Source: Nitrospinae bacterium CG11_big_fil_rev_8_21_14_0_20_45_15 (GTDB lineage Bacteria; Nitrospinota; Nitrospinia; Nitrospinales; VA-1). From it: DNA of 64,000 bases. The DNA lies in contig PCWG01000042.1 in NCBI GenBank assembly GCA_002787235.1, positions 274,110 through 338,109 on the forward strand, in the 5' to 3' direction. Each line of letters opens with the position of its first letter. The first letter of the stretch is position 1. The notes below the pieces were generated by a model, which was not told the origin of the DNA, did not search any database, and saw only the letters and a program-made list of their open reading frames with translations. A program made the position numbers and the translations under genes. This document shows positions 30,913 through 40,318 of this stretch, piece by piece.

Positions 30913-31097
30913 ACAAATTGCTGTTAGCAAATCTCTAACTTCATAGGCTTCACAAGTGAAAAGATACTGTATATCATGCTTGGTCAGCTAAAAGCGTTTT
31001 TTTAACACGATGTTTACATTGCCTAAAGAAAACCGGCATGGTTGCTAAACGTTGGTAGAGCTTTAAGAAACGACTCAAGTTTGCCCTGGCTCATTAT

Positions 31098-31169
31098 GAC
31101 TTTCGTATTACCCGTTAAATTGCTGTGCTGGAGCGATCCCTGCTAAATTTGACTGGTAATACGAAAGAC
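31098..31169. repeat. long imperfect inverted repeat in non-coding gap upstream of tatC
   Basis: GACTTTCGTATTACC (31098..31112) versus GGTAATACGAAAGAC (31155..31169), one mismatch in the 15-bp arms. Confidence 0.5.
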
Positions 31170-31500
31170 AGTCATTATCCATGATTTGAATACTTGAATC
31201 AAATAATTTTGTTTTTCAGTCAATTTGCAAATGCAAATCATATTGTATTTATGGAATGTATCCTTTAAGATAGGATCGTTTCCCTCTTCGCAGGATGATT
31301 CTAGCGGGTTATTCATTTTAATTTAATTAGTTTACGCGGAATCATACAGAAGTGGGATGCTTTTAAATAAGTGTGAATGGATGAATAGGCGGTATTTTTT
31401 AGCATCGTACTTATGATTGTATTATGCTGTTTTTCCTTACAACTTACTGTGAGGAAATTTTTGATTAATGCAAGAATTGAATTTAGGGAAGATATAATAC

Positions 31501-32373
31501 GTGGTTGCCCCTGTCCAGTTTACTGAAAAAGTTCCGATCAGCCAGCATTTAATAGAACTGAAAGACCGGTTGATTCGCGTCGCTATTGTCGTTGCTTTCT
31601 TTTTTGGCGTAAGTTTCTATTTTTTTGATATTTTTCGCTTGTGGTTGGTGGATCCGCTTCCTGAAAAATATGCAGAGTTGACTTTCATTACTCCGACAGA
31701 GCCATTTTTTACGGCTATGAAAGTCTCCTTCATGGCGTCTATTTTTATTTCCATGCCAGTGATCTTGCATCAGTTGTGGCTTTTCATTGCCCCGGGTTTA
31801 AAGGTGAAGGAAAAGAAAATCACCTTTATGTTTGTAAGTTTTGGGACCTTCTTTTTCCTCTTGGGTGGGATTTTTTGTTACTTTCTTGTATTGCCTCTAG
31901 GCCTCAAGTTTCTTCTGAATTACGGGGTTCAATATTGGAAAATGCAAGTCACCATTGCATTTTATTTTTCCTTCGTCGTCAAGTTGATGATGGCCTTTGC
32001 ATTTGCCTTTCAAACTCCCTTGCTGATGGTATTGCTGACGAAGTTTGGAGTGGTCAACACTGTGAAAATGCGGTTGTATCGCAAATGGGCCTTTCTGGGA
32101 GCATTTACTATTTCTGCCGTTCTGACTCCGCCTGATATTATCACTCAGGTTTTATTGGCAATTCCTCTCTATGGATTGTATGAGTTTGGAGCGGTTGTTT
32201 CACGTTGGTTTGAAGACCCCAAAGAGCGTGAAAGGGTGGAGAAGGAAATCATACTGGCGGCGCAAATGAGGAAAGCCAAGAGAGCGTCGTACAGCCCTCC
32301 GCCAAAAGCAAAAAGTAAGAAACCTGCGCCAAAGGTAGTTGTAAAGAAACCGCAGAGTAAAAAACCGTCTTAA
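31501..32373 (+). CDS. tatC: Sec-independent protein translocase TatC
   Basis: ISQHLIELKDRLIR...FITPTEPFFTAMKVSF; six hydrophobic segments; GTG start with GGAAG upstream; Lys/Pro/Ala-rich C-terminal tail. Confidence 0.92.
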   Translation: MVAPVQFTEKVPISQHLIELKDRLIRVAIVVAFFFGVSFYFFDIFRLWLVDPLPEKYAELTFITPTEPFFTAMKVSFMASIFISMPVILHQLWLFIAPGLKVKEKKITFMFVSFGTFFFLLGGIFCYFLVLPLGLKFLLNYGVQYWKMQVTIAFYFSFVVKLMMAFAFAFQTPLLMVLLTKFGVVNTVKMRLYRKWAFLGAFTISAVLTPPDIITQVLLAIPLYGLYEFGAVVSRWFEDPKERERVEKEIILAAQMRKAKRASYSPPPKAKSKKPAPKVVVKKPQSKKPS

Positions 32374-32504
32374 CAAAATGCCTGCTCTTTGGGCTTGGTT
32401 TTATGGTGATTGGAGTGAGTCCACGATCTTATTTTTAACTTGGTGGACTGCGATTGTATCGGGGTTTGTTAAATGGAGGCTGGGGGAGGAAAAGGATGCA
32501 GTAG

Positions 32505-33125
32505 TCAGCGCGTGATAGTGGAAAATGTTTTAAAGGCTCGAAGCCCCAGCTTTTCCCAATCCAAATCGGCAAATGCTTCTGCTGAAACTGGATAAATACG
32601 AATCAGTTTCAAAACTCCCACTTCCTCAATTTGTGAAAGAATTATTTGTGGATCTGTTTTCGATACAGATTTGAAGTTTTCGTCGTTCATTTCCCATTCC
32701 CAGGGAGATGTTGAGTAGTACACAGAACTCCATTCCTCTTCATTTTGAATTTCTGCCAGGCGTTTTGCAAATTGCGGAAGCCTTTCCCCTTTCAGTATCA
32801 GAGAAAAGCCCAGATAGTGTCCCCACCAAAAAAGCGCACGGAAAGTATAAAACTCAGTTTTTGAAAATTTTTGAGGCAGGTCAAAGGATACAAAGGGGAA
32901 ACAGTTGTGGTTTTCACCCCGTGCAATCTGCCCCTTTACTAAATCGGTTCCCTCAGGGAACACGATGCCGGATTCTTCACAATAGCGAGACAGTGAAGTT
33001 CTCATCGAGTCGAAGCGGGCTTCGGCTTTTTTCAAAATGTGAGGTTTGAGGCGGAACAATTCCACCGTATTGATCAGAGAAATTTCCTGAACTGTCCAGG
33101 AAGACAGTTCAGTTTCCGAGGTCAT
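32505..33125 (-). CDS. hypothetical protein (206 aa) downstream of PilZ gene
   Basis: Intact ORF co-directional with the stator operon, 30 bp gap. Confidence 0.6.
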   Translation of the reverse strand: MTSETELSSWTVQEISLINTVELFRLKPHILKKAEARFDSMRTSLSRYCEESGIVFPEGTDLVKGQIARGENHNCFPFVSFDLPQKFSKTEFYTFRALFWWGHYLGFSLILKGERLPQFAKRLAEIQNEEEWSSVYYSTSPWEWEMNDENFKSVSKTDPQIILSQIEEVGVLKLIRIYPVSAEAFADLDWEKLGLRAFKTFSTITR

Positions 33126-33155
33126 TTTTTTAAGGGGAGAGCGGTAGAATGCGAG

Positions 33156-33554
33156 TTACTTGTATTTCTTCTCGTCAAGTTCTTCTTTTTGACGAGTCAA
33201 AATATAATGGTGAATATCGTCTTCTTCCTGAGGTGATAAACCAACAATTTTTGCCCGACAAACATCGCCGTCATCAATTTTAAGAATTTCGACTTTTACT
33301 TCGATGGAATGTGAAAGATGAGGAAGGTGAATACTCAAAGGTAAAGCGATATTCTTTTGGAATGACCTATTTGCAAACGAAATTCCGCCCGCACTCAAAT
33401 CCAGAGCGGGCAAACTCACACCGTTGATTTTAAGGTTGACGGGGTTTTCTTTCGACGGATAGACGCGAAAAGCACCACGGGTTTCAACGGGCATTTTGAA
33501 CAGCAGTTTTTCTTCTTTCCCCGCCTCGTTATTTTTTTTCTTTTTCCAGAACAA
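33156..33554 (-). CDS. PilZ-domain protein
   Basis: RGAFR (RxxxR) and DLSAGG ([D/N]xSxxG) c-di-GMP-binding motifs; overlaps 3' end of motB by 26 bp. Confidence 0.82.
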   Translation of the reverse strand: MFWKKKKNNEAGKEEKLLFKMPVETRGAFRVYPSKENPVNLKINGVSLPALDLSAGGISFANRSFQKNIALPLSIHLPHLSHSIEVKVEILKIDDGDVCRAKIVGLSPQEEDDIHHYILTRQKEELDEKKYK

Positions 33555-34953
33555 ATTCTACCCTCCTATTTTTTCTTCGACCGAGCTCGGTATCGTTTGA
33601 CGCGAGAGGAAATGTATCAGCATAACCCGTCGCGGTTAATTTTTCGGGACGGATCCCTTTGTCTATAAAATATCTTAATACTGCAGTAGCTCGTGCGGCA
33701 GACAACTCCCAGTTCGTTGGAAACCGGTCTGTAGAAATAGATTCGTCGTCCGTATGTCCCTGAATATGAACTTTGTAGTTATCATATTTCTTTACGATTC
33801 TGATGACTTCATCGAGTGCTGGCAAACCTGTTTTTTGCAAGTCTGCTGAAGCCGATGGGAAAAGAGAATTTCCAGGAACACGAACCACTATTTTAGCCTG
33901 ACTGGTATCTAAATCTAATTCAGTGTCTTCAACAACCTGATTGATATCAGTCAATATATCGTTTGATTTCATTCCTGTCAAATTCTGAATTGAATCTTTT
34001 ATTTGCGCACTATCAAGCATTTCCAATAACCCTATACTAGCACTTTCTTCTCCAAGAATGGCTTCTTTAAACTGTTGCATATTGACAGCAGCTATAGAGT
34101 AATAAAGGATGAAAAATGTTAATAAGAGCGTGACCATATCTGCGTAGGTAATCATCCAGGATTCGCCACTTTCTTCCTGAAGGTCCGAGACCATTTTGGC
34201 TTTTTTATTGCGCAGTTTTTTTAATTTTTCGCTCCACTCTTCTTCCAGTTGGCGTATCTTTCCTGTCAGCCTTTTATCAAACGTTTTTTTTGCTTCAGCC
34301 AGTTCTATTTCAAGATTTATCTTATCATTTTTAAGATGAGCAAGATCGTTTTTCAGTTCTTGGATGAGGTCGGAAGGTTTTTTTGCCCTGTTGGCCGCAG
34401 AATCCTCTGTTGCGCTGTATAAAACGGCTTCATAAGATTGAATGAGTTGGTTTTTTTCCTCAATCAGGCGAGAAAATTCTTCCTGATTGTTCTTGGCCTT
34501 CTCTTCCATCAATTTGACTTTTTCTTTAACTTGTTTGATTAAGTCAGGATTTTTTCGTACCTTTCGTACTTCCTTGATCAATAACTGTTTTTGTTTTTCG
34601 AGTTGTTGATTTTCATCTTTATGTAAGATGAGTTCTTGAGAAAGAGTTGTATTTTTTTTTCTAAGCTTGTTGAGGGCCTTGACTAATTTGGGATCTTGAA
34701 CGAAGACTTCTTTTTCAATCACTTCCGGTTCTTCGTCATCCGAAGAACCATGTTCCTCCCGCCCTTTTTGGAGAAGCAGTTCCTTTTCTCTGGCTTCCAG
34801 TTTGATCTTTAGCTCTTCAATCCTGTTTTTCCCAATTTCAAACAGAGCTTTGTACTTCTCATCTTCTTTTTGTTGAAGGGCGGCTTTCTTTTTGAAGTCG
34901 AGGGACTGGGCTCGGAGTTGCTCTTTAAGTGTCTGGATATTGTCCCTGGCCAT
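33529..34953 (-). CDS. motB: MotB/OmpA-family stator protein with ~260-aa N-terminal coiled-coil extension
   Basis: SWMITYADMVTLLLTFFILYYSI TM with conserved Asp, C-terminal OmpA domain VHIQGHTDDESISTDRFPTNWELSAARATAVLRYF. Confidence 0.88.
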   Translation of the reverse strand: MARDNIQTLKEQLRAQSLDFKKKAALQQKEDEKYKALFEIGKNRIEELKIKLEAREKELLLQKGREEHGSSDDEEPEVIEKEVFVQDPKLVKALNKLRKKNTTLSQELILHKDENQQLEKQKQLLIKEVRKVRKNPDLIKQVKEKVKLMEEKAKNNQEEFSRLIEEKNQLIQSYEAVLYSATEDSAANRAKKPSDLIQELKNDLAHLKNDKINLEIELAEAKKTFDKRLTGKIRQLEEEWSEKLKKLRNKKAKMVSDLQEESGESWMITYADMVTLLLTFFILYYSIAAVNMQQFKEAILGEESASIGLLEMLDSAQIKDSIQNLTGMKSNDILTDINQVVEDTELDLDTSQAKIVVRVPGNSLFPSASADLQKTGLPALDEVIRIVKKYDNYKVHIQGHTDDESISTDRFPTNWELSAARATAVLRYFIDKGIRPEKLTATGYADTFPLASNDTELGRRKNRRVEFVLEKEKK

Positions 34954-34989
34954 TGGTCTGTAGAGGTATTGAGGTTGGAGATCTAAGCT

Positions 34990-35763
34990 CTAACGCTTCA
35001 TCACTTTTTTCTGCATGGGTTTACGCAGTTTCGCCGGTATGTAAGAGGATAACTTTTCATACACAAGCATGGGATTATTATCCGACAGAATTGAAATAGC
35101 CCCTTCAAAGATAATCTCCAGATTGATCACTTCCAGCATGGTTCTTGCGCGAAGTTTTCCTCCAATCGGAGTGAATATCAAGGTGGCCAATAAACTTCCG
35201 TAAAAAGTGGTCAATAGGGCGACGGCCATATTGGGTCCAACCGATTCAGGGTCGGACAAGCGGGTTAACATCTGAATCAAGCCGATCAGGGTTCCGATCA
35301 TGCCGAACGCCGGGGCATAGGTCGCCATCTTTTTAAATACATCCTGAATGATGAAATGTCGCTGTTTCATTGAGTCGATTTCAATGGTCAACGTATCCCG
35401 CATCATGTCCTCTTTGGTGCCATCGGCAATCAGGTTGCATGCTTTTTTTAGAAAGTCTTCATCAAACTCCAATTTGCTAAGAGCTACGATTCCCTGCCTG
35501 CGACTCAGGGTACAAAGTTCCACCATCGTCGATACCATGACGTTGGGGTCTTTTTTATCTTCACGAAATACAATTGCCGCCGCTCTCCAGGCAGACATAA
35601 CGTCCGTTATTTGGAAGGTAAGAAGTGTGGCCGCAATGGTTCCACCAAATACAATCATGATGCCTGGAATATTTAAAAAACTTCCCATATCCCCACCCAT
35701 GAACATGGCGGCCAATATGAGTGAGATTCCTGAAATGATTCCAGCGAAAGATGCTAAATCCAT
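34990..35763 (-). CDS. motA: MotA/PomA-family stator protein
   Basis: FGGTIAATLLTF, ATYAPAFGMIGTLIGLIQML, GPNMAVALLTTFYGSLLATLIFTPIGGKL. Confidence 0.93.
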   Translation of the reverse strand: MDLASFAGIISGISLILAAMFMGGDMGSFLNIPGIMIVFGGTIAATLLTFQITDVMSAWRAAAIVFREDKKDPNVMVSTMVELCTLSRRQGIVALSKLEFDEDFLKKACNLIADGTKEDMMRDTLTIEIDSMKQRHFIIQDVFKKMATYAPAFGMIGTLIGLIQMLTRLSDPESVGPNMAVALLTTFYGSLLATLIFTPIGGKLRARTMLEVINLEIIFEGAISILSDNNPMLVYEKLSSYIPAKLRKPMQKKVMKR

Positions 35764-36240
35764 ATTAAAGGGACTTCCTGTAGACGACCGTTGAAAAATT
35801 ACACTCTCTCATATTTTCAAAATGAGAGATCGGCCTGTTGATTTAAAGGTTATCGTATAAATCTAGCGCTTTGCATTTATTGATGCAATTAAATCCGTAA
35901 GTTAGAAGCCTGTACCTGGCACCGTAACCTAAAGATTTTTTTTAAAAAAATAATTTCGTAGTTTTACCTAACGGCAAGTTCTAGCGATTTAATTAGTTTG
36001 AAATCAAAAATTTAAGGCATTTTAGGGTTCTATGACTCAAATGACGATTTTTCTCTAAAAATGAGGAATGAATTCTGTCGGTGCCTGATTGCCAAGGGTC
36101 TGGAAGCAAGTGGGTTTTATTTGTACCGGAACATCTGAAATGTGAAAGTAATTTTTCTTTCTCATTGAAAATAAACGCATTCAGACGATACAGGTCAAAA
36201 CAAATCGATATTGGTGGTTTTTCTTGAGTTTGAGCTTTGT

Positions 36241-37122
36241 TCAGCCCAACCATACCAGCATCAAAGGAATCAATATGATAGACAAAATGGTGGTGAGGAG
36301 TACGATGGAGGCGGCCAGTGATCCGTCCTTATCGTATTTTTGTGCGATCAAAAAGCCGATGACGGCACTCGGCATGATGGAATTGAACAGGACAACCTTG
36401 CGTGCCAATCCTTGCAAACCAAATCCATAAACACAGGCCCATCCCAAAGCCAATCCCCCCGCAAATCTGCAAATGGTTCCAAACATTGCCAGTTTGAATT
36501 CGGAGATTCTGACTTGTGACAATTGCATGCCCAGTGCAAGCAGGACCATGGGGATGGTGGCACTTTCCAGCATTTTCAAGGGTGCCAAAACGTAATCCGA
36601 TACATGGAGTCCGTTGTATTTGATGTAGAGCCCGAGAACCAGAACATAGATAACGGGTTCCTTGAATATTTGGATTCCTGCATCCCTTGGGGAGACGATG
36701 AGGATTCCCACCGTAAACGCTCCAATCAAACTTGCGAAGTAGAACATGATGCTCAGTGAAATGGCCTGTTCTCCATAGGCAGAAACAAGGATGGGGAAGG
36801 GCAGGTTGACGGTGTTCATGAACATCACGGGCAAAAGGAGTCCCGGTCGATTGATTTTGAAACTGCGCATGAGAAAAAGTGTCAACGCTCCGTTTCCTAA
36901 TATGATGATCCAGGCAGAGATGAACATGGAACTCATCATGGTGGCGGGTACTTTCATCACAAGGATGTGATAAAAAGCAAAGGCGGGAACAAGCAGGCCC
37001 ATACAGGCACGAACGATGATCCCGATATCCGCCTTGGCGATCCTGTTGTAAAGGTAGCCCAGGGCGATCAATACGAAAGCGGGGGATACAATGTGGAGGA
37101 CACGATAGAAATTATCAATCAT
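36241..37122 (-). CDS. auxin efflux carrier (AEC)-family transporter
   Basis: About ten hydrophobic helices, VMFMNTVNLPFPILVSAYGEQA, C-terminal LNSIMPSAVIGFLIAQKYDKDGSLAASIVLLTTILSI. Confidence 0.85.
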   Translation of the reverse strand: MIDNFYRVLHIVSPAFVLIALGYLYNRIAKADIGIIVRACMGLLVPAFAFYHILVMKVPATMMSSMFISAWIIILGNGALTLFLMRSFKINRPGLLLPVMFMNTVNLPFPILVSAYGEQAISLSIMFYFASLIGAFTVGILIVSPRDAGIQIFKEPVIYVLVLGLYIKYNGLHVSDYVLAPLKMLESATIPMVLLALGMQLSQVRISEFKLAMFGTICRFAGGLALGWACVYGFGLQGLARKVVLFNSIMPSAVIGFLIAQKYDKDGSLAASIVLLTTILSIILIPLMLVWLG

Positions 37123-38110
37123 AGAGGTGACAACGTACCAGATGATGGGGTTCGACTTCTAATAGCGCAGGGGATTCTCTTCGGCAACGCTCCATTGCTT
37201 CGGGGCATCGTGGGTGAAAAGAACAGCCTGCAGGAGGGGACAGGGGCGACGGTGCCTCCCCGATATTGGGCAAGGCTTTGGTTTTCTCTCGCGGATTGAT
37301 AGATGGTTTGGCAGAAAGCAACAATTGAGTGTAAGGGTGGGCCCCTTTGAGACTCAGTTGATGCGTGGGGCCGATTTCCACAATCTGTCCCAGATACATG
37401 ATCGCTGTTCGATGTGACAAATGATTCACCACATTCAAATCGTGGGAAATGAACAGCAGGGTCAATTGGTTTTTCTCCTGCAGAGATTTTAGAAGATTCA
37501 AAATTTGAGCCTGGATTGAAACATCCAGTGCCGAGACGGGTTCATCGCAGACAATGTATTCTGGTTTCAAACCCAGAGCGCGGGCAATGCCGATGCGCTG
37601 TCTTTGTCCGCCGGAAAATTCGTGTGGGAAGCGTTTGGCGTATTCTGCGGGCAGTCCGACTTGATCCAGAAGCTCGCGTACCTTACTGCCCAGATTTCTT
37701 TTATCAGCCAGTTTGTGGATGAGCAAGGCCTCGCCGATGATCTGTTCGACCGTGAATCGAGGATTGAGGGAACTGTAGGGATCTTGAAAAATGATTTGCA
37801 TTCGCGGCCGCAAACGTTCCAGAGCTTTCGCTTGTAATTGAAATATGTCCTCACCGTCGAAATAGATTTGTCCTGCGGTCGCTTCGAGCAAACGCAAGGT
37901 CAAACGTCCAAGCGTTGTTTTCCCGCAACCCGACTCGCCGACCAGTCCCAGTGTTTCGCCCTTGTAGATATCCAGAGAAACATCGTTAACGGCGATGACT
38001 CCTGCACCTTTGCTGGCAAGTATCCCTTTTTGAGACGGAAATACTTTTTGCACGGAACGGATTTTAAGGAGTGGCGTCTCATCTCCTGTTTTGACAGTGC
38101 TAGATATCAT
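37115..38110 (-). CDS. oppF: oligopeptide ABC transporter ATP-binding protein OppF-type
   Basis: GESGCGKTTLGRL, FQDPYSSLNPR, FSGGQRQRIGIARAL, C-terminal CSFHPRCPEAMERCR. Confidence 0.92.
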   Translation of the reverse strand: MISSTVKTGDETPLLKIRSVQKVFPSQKGILASKGAGVIAVNDVSLDIYKGETLGLVGESGCGKTTLGRLTLRLLEATAGQIYFDGEDIFQLQAKALERLRPRMQIIFQDPYSSLNPRFTVEQIIGEALLIHKLADKRNLGSKVRELLDQVGLPAEYAKRFPHEFSGGQRQRIGIARALGLKPEYIVCDEPVSALDVSIQAQILNLLKSLQEKNQLTLLFISHDLNVVNHLSHRTAIMYLGQIVEIGPTHQLSLKGAHPYTQLLLSAKPSINPREKTKALPNIGEAPSPLSPPAGCSFHPRCPEAMERCRRESPALLEVEPHHLVRCHLYD

Positions 38111-39078
38111 CGGTCAAATAGCCAGCAGTCAGCTTGATGTTTTCCCCCGAAATTCAATTCGAAAGAGGGGGGCATCGATGTTTTGCATTGGGTCATGACT
38201 TCGGGGCAACGTGGATGAAAAGCACAACCCGACGGTAAAAAAGCAGGATGCGGTACCGTTCCCATGATGGGTTCAAGCGATTCTCCCGGCTTGCCTTTGG
38301 GCAGTGAGTTGAGGAGACCTTTGGTGTAAGGGTGGGAGGGGTGGTCGTAAAGCTCCAGCACCTCCGCGGTTTCTACGATTTTTCCCGCATACATGACCGC
38401 GACTCGATCCGCGTGCTGAGCCACAATTCCCAGATTGTGTGTGATGAGTAAGAGCGATGCGCCCATTTCGTTTTTCAAATCCTGCAAAAGTTGCATGATT
38501 TGGGCCTGGATCGTGACATCCAATGCTGTGGTAGGTTCGTCGGCAATGATCAATCGGGGTTTGCAGGCAATGGCCATAGCAATTCCCACGCGTTGCTTCA
38601 TTCCACCCGAAATTTCGTGTGGGTATTGATCGATTCTTTGTTCCGGCGCGGGGATGGACACCTGTTGCAGGAGCTTGAGAGTTTCCTTTCGAGCCTGATC
38701 GGTATTGAGATTTTTATGGCGGCGAAGGGGTTCTGCAATTTGATCGCCAATTGTGAAAATCGGATTGAGCGATGTCATTGGCTCCTGAAAAATCATCCCG
38801 ATCTGGTCGCCCCGAATATCCTGTAATTCAGATTCGTGCAGATGCAATATATCCCGGCCTTCAAAAATAATGCTTCCCGAATCGTATCGTGCCGGTGGCT
38901 CTTGAAGCAGACGCAGGATACTCAAAGCAGTGACAGACTTGCCACATCCCGATTCACCCACCAGAGCAAGAGTTTCACCCTTACGAATTTGAAAGCTGAT
39001 ATTTTGTGTTGCCCGTACAGTTCCTTCATCTGTATCGAAACAAATGCTGAGATTCTGGATATCAAGTAAGAGCGTCAT
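38107..39078 (-). CDS. oppD: oligopeptide ABC transporter ATP-binding protein OppD-type
   Basis: GESGCGKSVTALSILRLL, FQEPMTSLNPIFTIGDQI, ISGGMKQRVGIAMAI, CAFHPRCPEVMTQCK. Confidence 0.92.
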   Translation of the reverse strand: MTLLLDIQNLSICFDTDEGTVRATQNISFQIRKGETLALVGESGCGKSVTALSILRLLQEPPARYDSGSIIFEGRDILHLHESELQDIRGDQIGMIFQEPMTSLNPIFTIGDQIAEPLRRHKNLNTDQARKETLKLLQQVSIPAPEQRIDQYPHEISGGMKQRVGIAMAIACKPRLIIADEPTTALDVTIQAQIMQLLQDLKNEMGASLLLITHNLGIVAQHADRVAVMYAGKIVETAEVLELYDHPSHPYTKGLLNSLPKGKPGESLEPIMGTVPHPAFLPSGCAFHPRCPEVMTQCKTSMPPSFELNFGGKHQADCWLFDR

Positions 39079-39094
39079 TCAGAGCTACGCAGTC

Positions 39095-39991
39095 TCAATG
39101 ATCGTGATGATCGTGGTCATCGCCGACATCTTCCGCAAGAATATCTTCATAGCGGTAACCATCGTCCTCGTCAATTTCATAACGAGCAAGCTTGGTGTCG
39201 ATTTTGTCGGACCAGGCGTCGATGCCGCCTTCCAAAGCCCTTACGTTTGTGAATCCTTTATTCGCCAGCCATTTTTGGAAATGTGCGCTTCTGTCCTGGT
39301 TCCAGTCGATTAAAATTATTTCCCGATCCTGGGACAAGCCAGCCAGAATTTCATTATTATTGTGTTGCGTGATATGGAGGGAGTTTTCAATACATGCAAT
39401 GTCGCGTTCCCATTTTTCACGGATATCGAGAAGGGTGACATTTCCAGACTTGGAATCGAGCAATGCCTTCAATTCCTGAGGAGTGATTGTGGGAATCGAT
39501 TTTTCTGCCACTTTTGCATTCACTGCATGCAACACTTCGGACAACTGCTTGCCATGTGCTTTGCAAACATCAGCCAGTGTTTCATCTTTGTTGTAGCCTT
39601 CGAGAGGCAGTCCGATATGAAATTCCTTGAAAAGTAGCGTGTGAATATCCGGGAACAATTTATTGAGTTCACTCATGAGAGTCTCTGCCGAAACGCCACC
39701 CTCCATTTGTTCCTTCTCCAATTCGGTGATTTTCAATATATGGTAACCGTATTGAGAGTGGATGGGACCGAGAATCTCCCCGCATTGGGTCTGATCGATT
39801 TCCTTGCCGAGCAATTCACTAGCGTTGCCTTCGGGCATCCAGCCCAGATCGCCCCCTTGAGATTTGGAAGGGCAGGAACTGAACTGCTGTACGATTTCTT
39901 CAAAAGCTCCACCCGTATCCAGAGCTTTTTTAGCGGCTACCACATCCTCCATGGAATGTGAAAAAATCTGACTGATTCTTACTTTTAGCAT
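39095..39991 (-). CDS. PpiC parvulin - rhodanese-like fusion with Asp/His-rich tail
   Basis: ISQIFSHSMEDVVAAKKAL...FSSCPSKSQGGDLGWMPEG (PpiC); VTLLDIREKWERDIACI...NVRALEGGIDAWS (rhodanese fold); DDHDHHDH C-terminus. Confidence 0.82.
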   Translation of the reverse strand: MLKVRISQIFSHSMEDVVAAKKALDTGGAFEEIVQQFSSCPSKSQGGDLGWMPEGNASELLGKEIDQTQCGEILGPIHSQYGYHILKITELEKEQMEGGVSAETLMSELNKLFPDIHTLLFKEFHIGLPLEGYNKDETLADVCKAHGKQLSEVLHAVNAKVAEKSIPTITPQELKALLDSKSGNVTLLDIREKWERDIACIENSLHITQHNNNEILAGLSQDREIILIDWNQDRSAHFQKWLANKGFTNVRALEGGIDAWSDKIDTKLARYEIDEDDGYRYEDILAEDVGDDHDHHDH

Positions 39992-40318
39992 TGTATAGCA
40001 ACCTCTAATTAGGGAGTTGATAGTTATTGAAGAACATTCTATCGAAATAATAATGGATTGACTAACAATAGTCTGTTGAATCGAAGAGATGTTAATAAAT
40101 TCTGATCGTGGTTAATAATAATATCTCGTGCGACTCAAGTCAAAGTGCCATGTCATTTCTTGTCTATAATTTCCTGTCCATTGAGATGCAATTCAAAATA
40201 AAAAGATTAACTTTGTTACTATCAGGTATTCTGAATAAAACTTATAAAAATTATCTCTATAGAATAGTGAGAAAAGTTTCAGGTTGGTATTTTCAAAAAT
40301 ATCGCTTTGGAGGCGGAT

